64,000 nucleotides of DNA from Cupriavidus necator A5-1 (GTDB lineage Bacteria; Pseudomonadota; Gammaproteobacteria; Burkholderiales; Burkholderiaceae). Shown here one piece after another: positions 6,997 to 15,458 of the stretch (positions are counted from its first letter, which is position 1; each line of letters starts with the position of its first letter). A model generated the notes under the pieces. It had not been told where the DNA came from and did no database searches. It worked only from the letters and a program-made list of their open reading frames with translations. The stretch covers positions 4,340,001 to 4,404,000 of the forward strand of contig NZ_JQLI01000001.1 in assembly GCF_000744095.1 (NCBI RefSeq). The letters are read 5' to 3'. A program made the position numbers and the translations under genes.

Positions 6997-8436
6997 ATGA
7001 AGAAGCGGTCGATGCAGGGCATCCGCAGCGCCGGGTGCTCGACGTTGCTGTTGCTTGGAGGCCTGGCGCACGCCCAGACCACACTCGACGCGGGGCCACC
7101 CGCCGCCGGGCTGGAATCCTTGCAGAACCAGTTGGCAGAGCAGGCCAGCCAGCTCGACGCCATGAAGCGCGCGCTCGCTGAGCAGGAAGCGTTGATCCGT
7201 GAGCTGCGCAGCGTGATCGGGCCGGAGGTGCTGTCCCGCAAGCGCGGCGGCGCCGGCCCCGGCGTCACGCCGATGGATAACGCCACCAACGCCGCGGCCG
7301 CCGCGGCCGGCTCCAGCGCAACGCAGGGCGTGCCCAACGCGGTCACGTCGCCGCAGGCGACCCAGGGCGACCAGCCGCCGCAGGTGGTGGTGCAGCCGGG
7401 GCAGCCGCAGCAGGGCGAGTCGACGTACCAGCAGGTGGTCGCGGACGAGCCCGTGGGCAAGCCGCCCGAGCGCGATACGCGCCCGCCCGAAATCGCGCCG
7501 ATCACGGAACAGCCGGGCGTGCTGACGGCTCAGGGCAAGCTTGTGATCGAACCCGGCTTCCAGTACGGCTATTCGTCGAACAACCGCGTGGCGCTGGTCG
7601 GCTATTCGATCATCCCGGCCATCATCATTGGCCTGATCGACGTGCGCGAGGTGAAGACCTCGACCTACATCCCATCGGTTGCATTCCGCTACGGCATCAC
7701 CAAGCGGCTGGAGATCGAAGCCAAAGTACCCTATGTGCATAGCTCCGGTTCCACCGTCAGCCGCGAAGTATTCACCGGTACCGCAGTTGACCGCGTGTTC
7801 AATGCCAGCGGCAGCGGCATTGGCGATGTCGAGGCGACGGTGCGCTACCAGCTCAACTATGGCAGCGAGAAGCTCCCGTACTTCATCGGCTGGCTGCGCT
7901 ACAAGTCGAATACCGGCAAGGACCCGTTCGAAGTCGTCACCGACTGCGTGACGCGCTGCGTGGGCAATGCCACCGGCACCGGGTTGCCGCTCGGGCTGCC
8001 GACAGGCACCGGCTTCCAGGCCATCCAGCCTGGCATCACCTGGCTGCTGCCGACCGATCCAGCGGTGTTCTTTGGCACCTTCAGCTACCTGCACAACTTT
8101 GCGCGCGACAACGTGAGCCGCACCGTGCTCAACGGCGAAAAGGAACCGCTGGGCAAGATCGCGCCGGGAGACATCTTCGAGTTCAGCTTCGGCATGGGCC
8201 TGGCGCTTAATGAAAAGGCGTCGTTCAGTATCGGCTACGACCAGAGCATCATCTGGCCGACCAAGCAGAACGGACAAACCGTGCCGGGTTCGGTGCGGGT
8301 GACGCAGGGCACGCTGCTGGTGGGTTATTCGTACCGCTTCAACAACCGCTACACGCTGAACCTGTCGGTGGGCGCGGGCCTCACCCGCGATACGCCCGAC
8401 CTGCAGGTCAATGTTCGCCTGCCGATCACTTTCTGA
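6997..8436 (+). CDS. Outer-membrane beta-barrel with N-terminal coiled coil (FapF-like exporter)
   Basis: A 479-residue protein: signal peptide to about residue 26 (AHAQT), then a heptad-rich coiled coil at roughly 37-75 (LESLQNQLAEQASQLDAMKR), a Pro/Gln/Ala-rich linker to about 170, and a C-terminal half of alternating amphipathic strands ending in Phe (VNVRLPITF), the signature of a BAM-assembled barrel. The same order of coiled coil, linker and barrel defines FapF, the trimeric pore that exports Fap amyloid. Gene order (fibre, small, C39, small, barrel) also parallels fap. The N-terminal alpha-plug typical of FapF cannot be confirmed by eye. It is the last gene of the operon; no terminator is obvious. 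Confidence 0.75.
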   Translation: MKKRSMQGIRSAGCSTLLLLGGLAHAQTTLDAGPPAAGLESLQNQLAEQASQLDAMKRALAEQEALIRELRSVIGPEVLSRKRGGAGPGVTPMDNATNAAAAAAGSSATQGVPNAVTSPQATQGDQPPQVVVQPGQPQQGESTYQQVVADEPVGKPPERDTRPPEIAPITEQPGVLTAQGKLVIEPGFQYGYSSNNRVALVGYSIIPAIIIGLIDVREVKTSTYIPSVAFRYGITKRLEIEAKVPYVHSSGSTVSREVFTGTAVDRVFNASGSGIGDVEATVRYQLNYGSEKLPYFIGWLRYKSNTGKDPFEVVTDCVTRCVGNATGTGLPLGLPTGTGFQAIQPGITWLLPTDPAVFFGTFSYLHNFARDNVSRTVLNGEKEPLGKIAPGDIFEFSFGMGLALNEKASFSIGYDQSIIWPTKQNGQTVPGSVRVTQGTLLVGYSYRFNNRYTLNLSVGAGLTRDTPDLQVNVRLPITF

Positions 8437-8663
8437 GGCGCTGGCGCCGCAATTCTCTTCCCTGGCTGGACGACGTGACGTGTGCCGCGCACGCGCGGGG
8501 CATACGCGCACATCACATCCGCGCGCGGCGTGCGCGTACGCCAAGAGTCGCCTTGCGCTTGCCCCATGAACGGCGTACAACGAAATAACCCCGCGCCGCC
8601 AGCGGTACATTCCGGACCCAGGTTCACCCACACCAGCGACGCGGCCTGAAAAAGGAGAGAGAC
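8437..8663. other. Short spacer, no gene seen
   Basis: The spacer is GC-rich with alternating CG/GC blocks around 8490-8540 that could fold. There is no T-tract terminator and no plausible coding frame. An A-rich AAAGGAGAG just before 8664 is the ribosome binding site of the next gene. Confidence 0.5.
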
Positions 8664-9176
8664 ATGCGCAAACGCATCTTCTGGTTGTTGCCCGACCTGG
8701 CGAGCGCCCGCCGCACCATGGACGACCTGTTGCTTGCCCGCATCGAAAACCGCCGCATACACTTCGTGGCGCGTGACGGTGCCGACATGACGGGCCTGCA
8801 CGAAGCCAACCTGTTCCAGACCTCCGACATCGTGCATGCCGCCGAGATGGGTTTGGTGGTGGGTGGGGGCGTCGGCGTCGTGGCAGGGGCCGTGGTAGCG
8901 ATGTTCCCGATCGTCAGCGACACCCCGCAGTGGGGCCTGGTCGGCGTGCTGGCGGTGCTCGGCGCGGTGTTCGGCGCATGGGCCGCGAGCATGATCGGCA
9001 GCTCGGCGCCCAACAGCCGGCTGCGCGCGTTCGAGAAGGACATCGAGGAAGGCAAGATCCTGCTGATGGTGGACGTGCCGCGCAGCCGTGTCGAGGAGGT
9101 CGAGACGCTGCTGCAGAACGCCCATCCGGAAGCACGCTTTGCCGGGCTGGATCCGGCAGTGCCGGCCTTCCCCTGA
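8664..9176 (+). CDS. DUF1269-type membrane protein
   Basis: A 170-residue protein beginning with KRIFWLLPDLASARRTMDDL, typical of the DUF1269 family. It has a central glycine-rich double membrane segment (about residues 61-115, GLVVGGGVGVVAGAVVAMF and LVGVLAVLGAVFGAWAASM) and a C-terminal soluble part ending in DVPRSRVEEVETLL. Family members are small inner-membrane proteins of unknown biochemical role, often associated with stress. It has a strong ribosome binding site (AAAGGAGAGA). It may be unrelated to the amyloid cluster upstream; the 227-base gap suggests an independent unit. Confidence 0.75.
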   Translation: MRKRIFWLLPDLASARRTMDDLLLARIENRRIHFVARDGADMTGLHEANLFQTSDIVHAAEMGLVVGGGVGVVAGAVVAMFPIVSDTPQWGLVGVLAVLGAVFGAWAASMIGSSAPNSRLRAFEKDIEEGKILLMVDVPRSRVEEVETLLQNAHPEARFAGLDPAVPAFP

Positions 9177-9274
9177 TCCGCGCTGGTATGGCTTGTCTTT
9201 GCTGTCCTGCATGTCCTTTCGCGCGCCCGTGCGGCGCGTTCTGACGCGCATCCTATAGCGCGCCCGTGCTCACG

Positions 9275-9297
9275 CCGGAACCGTCACGCGGTTCCGG
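9275..9297. repeat. Nine-pair hairpin in the 9177-9442 spacer
   Basis: CCGGAACCG and CGGTTCCGG pair perfectly around TCACG. No T-run follows, so it is at best a weak terminator for the DUF1269 gene. A second perfect hairpin, GGCGCATG-CTTG-CATGCGCC, lies at 9369-9388 in the leader of the next gene. No gene was found in the spacer. Confidence 0.4.
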
Positions 9298-9442
9298 TGT
9301 GATGCTGCTGCAACAGTCCCCCTTGCTCCGGTTTGCCCCAGCGTTGCGCATGCGGTAATTTGCGTGACGGCGCATGCTTGCATGCGCCATGCGCCGCGAC
9401 AGAACTATGAGATCAGCCCACAAGGGCGGAGGGGTCGAGACA

Positions 9443-10576
9443 ATGAAGGCGAAATGGATCGCGTGCGGCATCGCCGCCACGCTGGGATGGGCTGCGCAGA
9501 CGGCCCAGGCAGAACCGGGCGTGACACGCTCCACCATCCGCATCGGACAGTCCGCGGGCGTCACCGGTCCGGTGGCCGGTTCGGTCAAGGAGCAGATCGC
9601 CGGCGCGCAGGTTTACCTGCGCACCGTCAACGCCAGCGGCGGCGTGGCGGGCCGGCGCATCGAACTGGTGACCTACGACGACGGCTTCGATGCCAAGCGC
9701 ACCCCCGACAACGTGCGCAAGCTGATCGACGAGGACAAAGTGTTCGCCCTCTTCATGGTGCGCGGCACGCCGCAGAACGAAAGCATCCTGCCCATCATCG
9801 CCGAGCACAAGGTGCCGCTGGTGGCGCCGCTCACCGGCGCCATCACGCTGCACCGGCCGGTGAACCGCTACGTCTTCAATGTGCGCGCCAAGTACCAGGA
9901 CGAGGTCGCGCGCGCGATCAACCACCTGGCCACGTCGGGCATGAGCCGCATCGGCATCTTCTACGCCAGCGACGGCTTCGGCAAGGACGTGCTCGAAGGC
10001 TTCAACGGCGCGCTGCAGGCGCGCGGCGTGCAGCCGGCGGCCACCGCAAACTTCGCGCGGCCGATGGGCGACATCAGCCAGAGCGTGGCCGCCATGCACA
10101 AGGCCAACCCGCAGGCGGTGCTGGTGATCGGCTCGGGCTCCGAGGCGGCGCGCATCATCCGCGAGCTGCGCGCTGCCGGCAGCGAGGCGCAGTTCGTCAC
10201 GCTGTCCAACAATGCCGCCGATGCGTTTATCCGCGAACTGGGCGCGGATGCGCGCGGGCTGATCATCACGCAGGTGGTGCCGGGCACCAACTCCAGCCAG
10301 ATGACGCTGGCCAGCGAATACCGCAGCCTGGCCAAGCAGCAGGGCGTGGAGCCGTCCAACGCCGGCATGGAGGGCTTCATGTCGGCCAAGGTGCTGGTCG
10401 AAGGGCTGCGCCGCGCCGGTCCCGACCTGACGCGCGAGCGGCTGGTCAATGCGCTCGAAGGCATGCGCGACTACGACCTCGGCGGCATTCTGATCAGCTA
10501 CAGCCCGATGCGGCACACCGGTTCGTCGTTTGTCGAGATGTCGATCGTCTCGTCCACCGGGAAGCTGATCCGCTGA
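9443..10576 (+). CDS. Branched-chain-amino-acid-type ABC transporter substrate-binding protein
   Basis: A 377-residue periplasmic protein: signal peptide to about residue 23 (AQTAQAEP), then a type I periplasmic-binding fold of the LivK/Peripla_BP_6 group with landmarks IRIGQSAGVTGPVAGSVKEQ, YDDGFDAKRTPDNVRKLI, GIFYASDGFGKDVLEGF and LIITQVVPGTNSS. LivK relatives deliver hydrophobic amino acids, amides or aromatic acids to ABC permeases. No LivHMGF genes are present, so this is an orphan receptor or works with permeases elsewhere. The start at 9443 was chosen because GGAGGGG lies about 10 bases upstream and the signal peptide follows directly; upstream ATGs at 9374 and 9407 would add a non-export extension. 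Confidence 0.85.
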   Translation: MKAKWIACGIAATLGWAAQTAQAEPGVTRSTIRIGQSAGVTGPVAGSVKEQIAGAQVYLRTVNASGGVAGRRIELVTYDDGFDAKRTPDNVRKLIDEDKVFALFMVRGTPQNESILPIIAEHKVPLVAPLTGAITLHRPVNRYVFNVRAKYQDEVARAINHLATSGMSRIGIFYASDGFGKDVLEGFNGALQARGVQPAATANFARPMGDISQSVAAMHKANPQAVLVIGSGSEAARIIRELRAAGSEAQFVTLSNNAADAFIRELGADARGLIITQVVPGTNSSQMTLASEYRSLAKQQGVEPSNAGMEGFMSAKVLVEGLRRAGPDLTRERLVNALEGMRDYDLGGILISYSPMRHTGSSFVEMSIVSSTGKLIR

Positions 10577-10649
10577 ACCTGCGGGGCAATGGCAGGCAGG
10601 CAGTCCGGGCGGCGCTGCGCTGCCCGGACTGCTGCGGTATATTCGCCGC

Positions 10650-11462
10650 ATGGCTACTCCTACCCCATCTCCCGATGCAGGCGTGCCCGACCGCGCCGGG
10701 CGTACCCAATTCTCGCTGCATGGGCGCGTCGCGCTGGTGACCGGCGGCGCGCAGGGCCTCGGCCTGGCGATTGCCGCCGGGCTGGCCGATGCCGGCGCGC
10801 ATGTGCTGGTCGTGGCGCGCAATGCTGAGCGCGTGCAGGATGCCGTCGCCATGCTGGCCGCGCGCGGCGGCAGCGCCGAGGCGCTGGTGCTTGACATTAA
10901 CGACGAGGCCGCGGTCGCGGCCGCGTTCGAGCGCATCGACACCACCCACGGCCGGCTCGACATCCTGGTCAACAACGCCGGCGCGCGCAACCGCAGCACC
11001 ATGGCCGACCTGGATGCCGGCGACCTGCGCGCGATGCTCGAGACCAACCTGGTCGCACCCTATACGCTGTGCCGCCTGGCCGCGCAGCGCATGCGCCGCG
11101 GGCAGTACGGCCGCATCGTCAACGTCAGCTCGATCGCGGGCCAGGTCGCGCGCGCCGGCGATGTGCTCTATCCCGCCACCAAGGGCGGCCTGGACGCACT
11201 GACACGCGCGATGGCCGCCGACCTCGGCCGCTACGGCGTGACCGTCAACGCGATCGCGCCGGGCTACTTCGCCACCGAGCCCAACCAGCCGATGGTCGAG
11301 GACGAGAGCGTGGCCGAATGGCTGCGCCAGCGCACTTCGCTGGGCCGCTGGGGCCAGCCCGATGAAGTGGCGGGTGCGGCGGTGTTCCTGGCTTCGCCGG
11401 CGGCGTCCTACATCACCGGCCATGTGCTGGCCGTCGATGGCGGCTACCTCGGGCACTTCTGA
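10650..11462 (+). CDS. Short-chain dehydrogenase/reductase (SDR), classical type
   Basis: A 270-residue classical SDR. The cofactor motif is TGGAQGLG near residue 33, the structural NNAG follows in LVNNAGARNRS, the catalytic Ser is in IVNVSSIAGQ and the catalytic pair is YPATKGG. The C-terminus has the usual INGHVLAVDGG-like ending (ITGHVLAVDGGYLGHF). It most resembles gluconate/3-oxoacyl-type NAD(P) oxidoreductases; the substrate is not determined. It stands 73 bases after the receptor gene on the same strand and could be in the same unit. A short match to the dispersed motif (GCGTACCCAATTCT, at 10700) lies inside its N-terminal coding region. Confidence 0.85.
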   Translation: MATPTPSPDAGVPDRAGRTQFSLHGRVALVTGGAQGLGLAIAAGLADAGAHVLVVARNAERVQDAVAMLAARGGSAEALVLDINDEAAVAAAFERIDTTHGRLDILVNNAGARNRSTMADLDAGDLRAMLETNLVAPYTLCRLAAQRMRRGQYGRIVNVSSIAGQVARAGDVLYPATKGGLDALTRAMAADLGRYGVTVNAIAPGYFATEPNQPMVEDESVAEWLRQRTSLGRWGQPDEVAGAAVFLASPAASYITGHVLAVDGGYLGHF

Positions 11463-11469
11463 AGGCAAA

Positions 11470-11488
11470 GCGTACCCAATTCTGCGTG
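11470..11488 (+). repeat. Dispersed intergenic motif, copy 1
   Basis: GCGTACCCAATTCTGCGTG lies just after the SDR stop and before the convergent LysR gene. It belongs to the same family as copies at 15311 (minus), 22921, 23056, 23180 and 61054 (minus), differing at one or two internal bases. Confidence 0.55.
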
Positions 11489-11504
11489 CCGTTCGTGCTG
11501 TGTT

Positions 11505-12410
11505 TCAGCGCCGCGCCGATGCCTTGCCGCCGCTGTAGAACGCCTGCAGGCACTCGATCATCGCAGCCGCGGCGGCAGAGTCGCCGCGGTCCTTCATCCG
11601 CACCAGGCAGATATCGCGCACCAGCGACGGCAGCTGCAGCGGCCGGATCGCCAGGCCTTCGCGCCGGAACTGGAACAGCGCCAGCGAGGGCACGGCGCTG
11701 ACGCCCAGGCCGGCCTGCACCAGCGCCGCCACGGTCGCCAGGTGCTCCACCTCCATCACGCTGTTCAACCGCAACGGATGCAGCGCCGCGTCCAGGTGCT
11801 GGCGCACGCTGGTTGTGCGCGACAGCTGGATAAACGGCACGCCCGCCAGCGCCTGGAGCTCGATGCGCCGCTTGCGCGCCAGCGGATGGTCAGCCGGGCA
11901 TACCAGGTGGAAGGTGTCGCGCACCAGCGGTTCCACGCGCAGGTCATCGTCCTGTGCCGGCGCGGGGGTCAGCGCAAAGTCGGCGCGGCCCTGTCGGACC
12001 AGCTCGATGCAGTCGTCGGCCAGCTGGTCGAACAGCTCCAGCACGATGCCCGGATACTGCGCGTGGAACTGCGCCAGCAGCGGCGGCAGGTCGCCGCCCG
12101 CCAGCGACGGCAGTGCCGCGATCGACACGCGGCCCTTGCGGCGCTCGGCGTGCGCACGCAAGTCTTCAAACGCGGTCTCGAAGTCGGCCAGCAACCGGCG
12201 CGCTGTTTGCTCGAAGCGCACCCCGTCGCTGCTCAGCTCCACGTGCCGCGTGGTGCGCTCGAACAGCCGGCTGCCGGCCTGCTCCTCCAGGGTCTGCACC
12301 AGCGCGCTGAACGCCGACTGCGACAGGTGGCACGCGCGTGCCGCACGGGTGAAGTTGCGGTAGGTAGCCAGCGCTACAAAGGCGCGCAGGTGCTTGACCG
12401 ACAGGTTCAT
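11505..12410 (-). CDS. LysR-family transcriptional regulator
   Basis: A 301-residue LysR protein. The N-terminal winged helix is LRAFVALATYRNFTRAARAC then LSQSAFSALVQTLEEQAGSRLFERTTRHVEL; residues from about 90 form the periplasmic-binding-like effector domain. It is divergent from the AtuA-like gene at 12526 across 115 bases and is the obvious candidate to control it. The start at 12410 (MNLSVKHLRAF) is preferred over an upstream ATG at 12434, which would add eight residues before the usual LysR start. Confidence 0.88.
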   Translation of the reverse strand: MNLSVKHLRAFVALATYRNFTRAARACHLSQSAFSALVQTLEEQAGSRLFERTTRHVELSSDGVRFEQTARRLLADFETAFEDLRAHAERRKGRVSIAALPSLAGGDLPPLLAQFHAQYPGIVLELFDQLADDCIELVRQGRADFALTPAPAQDDDLRVEPLVRDTFHLVCPADHPLARKRRIELQALAGVPFIQLSRTTSVRQHLDAALHPLRLNSVMEVEHLATVAALVQAGLGVSAVPSLALFQFRREGLAIRPLQLPSLVRDICLVRMKDRGDSAAAAAMIECLQAFYSGGKASARR

Positions 12411-12425
12411 GGCGAAAATGCACTT

Positions 12426-12444
12426 ATCTAGCAAGTCGATAGAT
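12426..12444. promoter_or_regulatory. Candidate LysR operator (ATCTA-N9-TAGAT)
   Basis: ATCTA at 12426-12430 and TAGAT at 12440-12444 form an interrupted dyad in the AT-rich gap between divergent lysR and atuA-like genes. The geometry matches the T-N11-A class of LysR sites. TAGAAT at about 12485 may be the -10 box of the rightward promoter. Confidence 0.45.
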
Positions 12445-12525
12445 TAATCCAAATAATCCGTTTTTTGGTTGGACGTCGCCGCCCTAGAATGACTTCTACC
12501 CCCGCCACCAACCTGCCATCCGACC

Positions 12526-13887
12526 ATGACTGCTCCCTTGCTGATCGGCTCCGGCGCCGGCTTCTCCGGCGACCGCACCGACGCCGCGCTGCCGGTGGTG
12601 CGCACGCTGATCGCCGCCGGCCAGCCCGCTGCGCTGATCTTCGAGACGCTGGCCGAACGCACGCTGGCGCTGGCGCAGCTGGCGCGGCGCAACGACCCCG
12701 CGCAGGGCTACGAGCCGCTGCTCGACGCGCTGCTGACGCCGGTGCTGGCTTTGTGCGTGCAACACGGCATTCCCATCATCGGCAATTTCGGCGCGGCCAA
12801 TCCGCGCGCGGCGGCGCGGCGCGTGCTGCAGCTGGCCGGCGAACTGGGCCTGCCGGCGCCGCGCGTGGCGGTGGTGGAGGGCGATGATCTCTCGCACGAG
12901 GCCGGGCGCACGCTGCTGCAAGGCATCCTTGGCGCGGCCTTCGACGCCGACCGCTTCGTCTGCGCCAACGCCTATATCGGCGCACAAGGCATCGCCGCGG
13001 CACTGGCGGACGGCGCGCAGGTGGTGGTGTGCGGCCGCGTGGCCGACCCGGCGCTGGCCGTGGGGCCGGCGATGGAGCACTTCGGCTGGTCCTGGGACGA
13101 CTGGGACCGGCTGGCCGCCGCGACCATGGCCGGCCACCTGCTCGAATGCGGGGCGCAGGTCAGCGGCGGCTACTTTGCCGATCCCGGCATGAAGGACGTA
13201 CCCGATGTGCATGCGGTGGGCTTCCCGATTGCGCAGCTGGCCGACGACGGCGGCATCGAGATCTTCAAGGCCGCCGGCACCGGCGGCTGCGTCGACCTGC
13301 GCACGGTCAAGGAGCAGCTGCTGTACGAGGTCCACGATCCGGCCGCGTACCTGACGCCCGACGTGGTCGCAGATATTGGTACGGTCACGGTCACGCAACT
13401 GGCCCCCGACCGCGTGGCGGTGCGCAATGTGCGCGGCCACCCGCGCCCGGCGCAGCTCAAGGCCAATGTGTTCAGCCACGGCGGCTGGCTCGCCGAGGGC
13501 GAGATCTCCTACGCCGGCCCCAACGCCGCCGCCCGCGCGCGCCTGGCCGCCGACATCCTGCGCAAGCGCATGCGCCTGCTAGGCCATGACGTGCCGATCC
13601 GCTTCGACCTGATCGGGGTCGTCAGCGTGCTGGCCGACGACGCCGGTACGATGGTGGCGCAGCCCCAGCCGCACGAGGCCGAAGCGCAGGACGTGCGCCT
13701 GCGCGCGGCGCTGGCGCATGACGAGCTTGCGGTGGCGCAGGCGCTGCTGCGCGAGGTCAATGCGCTCTACACCTGCGGACCGGCCGGCGGCGGCGGCGTG
13801 CGCACCGCGCAGCGCGCACGCCTGAATGCCGTGTCTTGCCTGGTACCGCGCGAGGCCGTGGCCGCCGCACACAGCTTCATCGCATAA
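12526..13887 (+). CDS. AtuA-like protein (DUF1446), large part
   Basis: A 453-residue protein of the acyclic terpene utilisation AtuA/DUF1446 family. Recognisable stretches are LLIGSGAGFSGDRTDAALPV at the start, PIIGNFGAANPRAAAR, VVVCGRVADPALAVGPAMEHFGW and GGCVDLRTVKEQLLYEVHDP. Its reaction is not established; members cluster with acyl-CoA or terpenoid carboxylate catabolism. In many organisms the C-terminal ferredoxin-like domain is fused; here it is the separate gene at 13901. A Bug receptor follows, so the module probably handles an imported organic acid (inference). Confidence 0.8.
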   Translation: MTAPLLIGSGAGFSGDRTDAALPVVRTLIAAGQPAALIFETLAERTLALAQLARRNDPAQGYEPLLDALLTPVLALCVQHGIPIIGNFGAANPRAAARRVLQLAGELGLPAPRVAVVEGDDLSHEAGRTLLQGILGAAFDADRFVCANAYIGAQGIAAALADGAQVVVCGRVADPALAVGPAMEHFGWSWDDWDRLAAATMAGHLLECGAQVSGGYFADPGMKDVPDVHAVGFPIAQLADDGGIEIFKAAGTGGCVDLRTVKEQLLYEVHDPAAYLTPDVVADIGTVTVTQLAPDRVAVRNVRGHPRPAQLKANVFSHGGWLAEGEISYAGPNAAARARLAADILRKRMRLLGHDVPIRFDLIGVVSVLADDAGTMVAQPQPHEAEAQDVRLRAALAHDELAVAQALLREVNALYTCGPAGGGGVRTAQRARLNAVSCLVPREAVAAAHSFIA

Positions 13888-13900
13888 GGAGGACGACGAG

Positions 13901-14242
13901 ATGACCGCTACCGCCGCGCTCTATCAGTTCGCCCACGGCCGCACCGGCGACAAGGGCGACCGTTCCAACATCAGCGTGATCGCCTACGACGCGCGCGACT
14001 TTGACCACCTGGTCGCCCATGTCACCGAAGATGCCGTGCGCGCGCTGTTCCGTGAACGTCAGCCCACTGCCGTCACACGCTACCTGGTGCCGTCGCTGCA
14101 GGCGATGAACTTCGTCCTCGACGGCGTGCTCGATGGCGGCGTCAACGACGCGCTAAACCTCGACACGCACGGGAAGGCGCTGTCGTTCCGCCTGCTGCAA
14201 TTGCAGATACCGCTGCCGCCGCGGCTCGCCGGCGGCGCCTGA
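13901..14242 (+). CDS. AtuA-associated small protein (C-terminal domain of the AtuA family)
   Basis: A 113-residue protein starting MTATAALYQFAHGRTGDKGD; the HGRTGDKGDRSNI motif is the hallmark of the domain found at the C-terminus of full-length AtuA proteins. The gene follows the large part by 13 bases with an excellent ribosome binding site (AAGGAGG). The two products probably form one enzyme. An upstream ATG at 13826 overlaps the preceding gene and lacks a binding site. Confidence 0.8.
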   Translation: MTATAALYQFAHGRTGDKGDRSNISVIAYDARDFDHLVAHVTEDAVRALFRERQPTAVTRYLVPSLQAMNFVLDGVLDGGVNDALNLDTHGKALSFRLLQLQIPLPPRLAGGA

Positions 14243-14283
14243 CATACCGTTCGTACCGACAACGATTTCAACAGGAGACAACG

Positions 14284-15252
14284 ATGTACCGATTCCTCAA
14301 GCCACTGGCCGCCGCCGCGCTGTGCGCGCTGATCCTGCCCGCGGGGCAGGCCTGGGCCGAGTACCCGGACAAGCCCATCCGCTTCGTGGTGCCGTTCGCC
14401 GCGGGCAGCGCCACCGACCAGCTTGCGCGCGCTATCGGCCAGGCCATCACCGTGGATAGCAAGGCCACCGTGGTGGTCGACAACAAGCCCGGCGCCAACG
14501 GCTTTATCGCCGCGTCCGACGTGGCCAAGGCCGCGCCCGATGGCTACACCGTGCTGATCAGCACCAACACCACCCACGCCGCCAACGAGCACCTGTTCAA
14601 GAAGCTGCCGTACGATCCGGTCAAGGACTTCACGCCGGTCACCGCGCTCGGCCGCGGTGGCCAGATCATGGTGGTGAACCCGCAGGTGCCAGCCAAGACC
14701 GTGGGCGAGTTCATCGCGCTGGCCAAGAAGCAGCCAGGCAAGCTCAGCTTCGGCAGCGGCAGCTCGTCGTCGCGCATCGCTGGCGAGCTGTTCCAGCAGA
14801 TGGCGCACGTGGAGTTGCTGCACGTGCCGTACAAGAGCAATCCGCTGGCGATCACCGACCTGCTCGGCAACCAGATCCAGATGATGATCACCGACACCGC
14901 CACCGGCCTGCCGCAGGTCAAGAGCGGCAAGCTGCGCGCGCTGGGCGTGTCGGGCAAGTCGCGCTCGCCGCTGGCACCGGACGTGCCGACCATCGACGAA
15001 GCCGGGGTCAAGGGCTACGAGATGAGCTACTGGTTCGCGGCGTACGCGCCGGCCGGCACGCCGCAGCCGGTCGTGGCCAAGCTCAACGCGATGATGGTCA
15101 AGGCCGCGCGCAGCGATACCGCGGCCAATTTCTACCAGTCGACGGGTACCGAGGTGTTTACCAGCACGCCTACCGAGCTGGCGAAATTCCAGCAGCAGGA
15201 GTCGGGCAAGTGGGGCCGCATCATCAAGGCGGCGAATATCCAGCCGGAGTGA
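14284..15252 (+). CDS. Bug-family periplasmic solute receptor
   Basis: A 322-residue protein: signal peptide to about residue 25 (AGQAWAEYPDKPIRFV), followed by the Bug fold with PFAAGSATDQLARAI, VVVDNKPGANGF, APDGYTVLISTNTTHA, PYDPVKDFTPVT and LLHVPYKSNPLAITDLL. Transcribed with the AtuA pair (42-base gap, AGGAGACAAC binding site), so it is likely the capture protein for the acid processed by that pair. No TctA/TctB genes are nearby. A strong terminator follows at 15284. Confidence 0.9.
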   Translation: MYRFLKPLAAAALCALILPAGQAWAEYPDKPIRFVVPFAAGSATDQLARAIGQAITVDSKATVVVDNKPGANGFIAASDVAKAAPDGYTVLISTNTTHAANEHLFKKLPYDPVKDFTPVTALGRGGQIMVVNPQVPAKTVGEFIALAKKQPGKLSFGSGSSSSRIAGELFQQMAHVELLHVPYKSNPLAITDLLGNQIQMMITDTATGLPQVKSGKLRALGVSGKSRSPLAPDVPTIDEAGVKGYEMSYWFAAYAPAGTPQPVVAKLNAMMVKAARSDTAANFYQSTGTEVFTSTPTELAKFQQQESGKWGRIIKAANIQPE

Positions 15253-15283
15253 ACGCGGGCCAACGCAAGCTCGCATGCATGGG

Positions 15284-15310
15284 AAACGGGGCCGCGTGGC
15301 CCCGTTTTTT
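15284..15310 (+). terminator. Rho-independent terminator after the AtuA/Bug operon
   Basis: AAACGGGGCC (15284-15293) pairs perfectly with GGCCCCGTTT (15298-15307) around GCGT, and the T-run continues to 15310. Confidence 0.9.
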
Positions 15311-15328
15311 ACGCAGAAGTAGGTACGC
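15311..15328 (-). repeat. Dispersed intergenic motif, copy 2 (minus strand)
   Basis: Read on the minus strand this is GCGTACCTACTTCTGCGT, a variant of the motif seen at 11470 and 22921. It abuts the T-run of the preceding terminator. Confidence 0.5.
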
Positions 15329-15458
15329 TTTGGCTCTCCGACCCTGTTCGCGCGGCCCGGATAAGATACGTCCTGGCCGTGCGCATGGCATCGCAGCACC
15401 GCGCGCCTTGTGGCATCGGCCGTCTCCTCGACAACACCAACCAGAACAGGAACAGGAT

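Noticed and set aside
10700..10714. Dispersed motif inside the SDR gene
   Set aside because: Only the first half matches (GCGTACCCAATTCT) and it encodes a normal SDR N-terminus; kept out of the repeat set.
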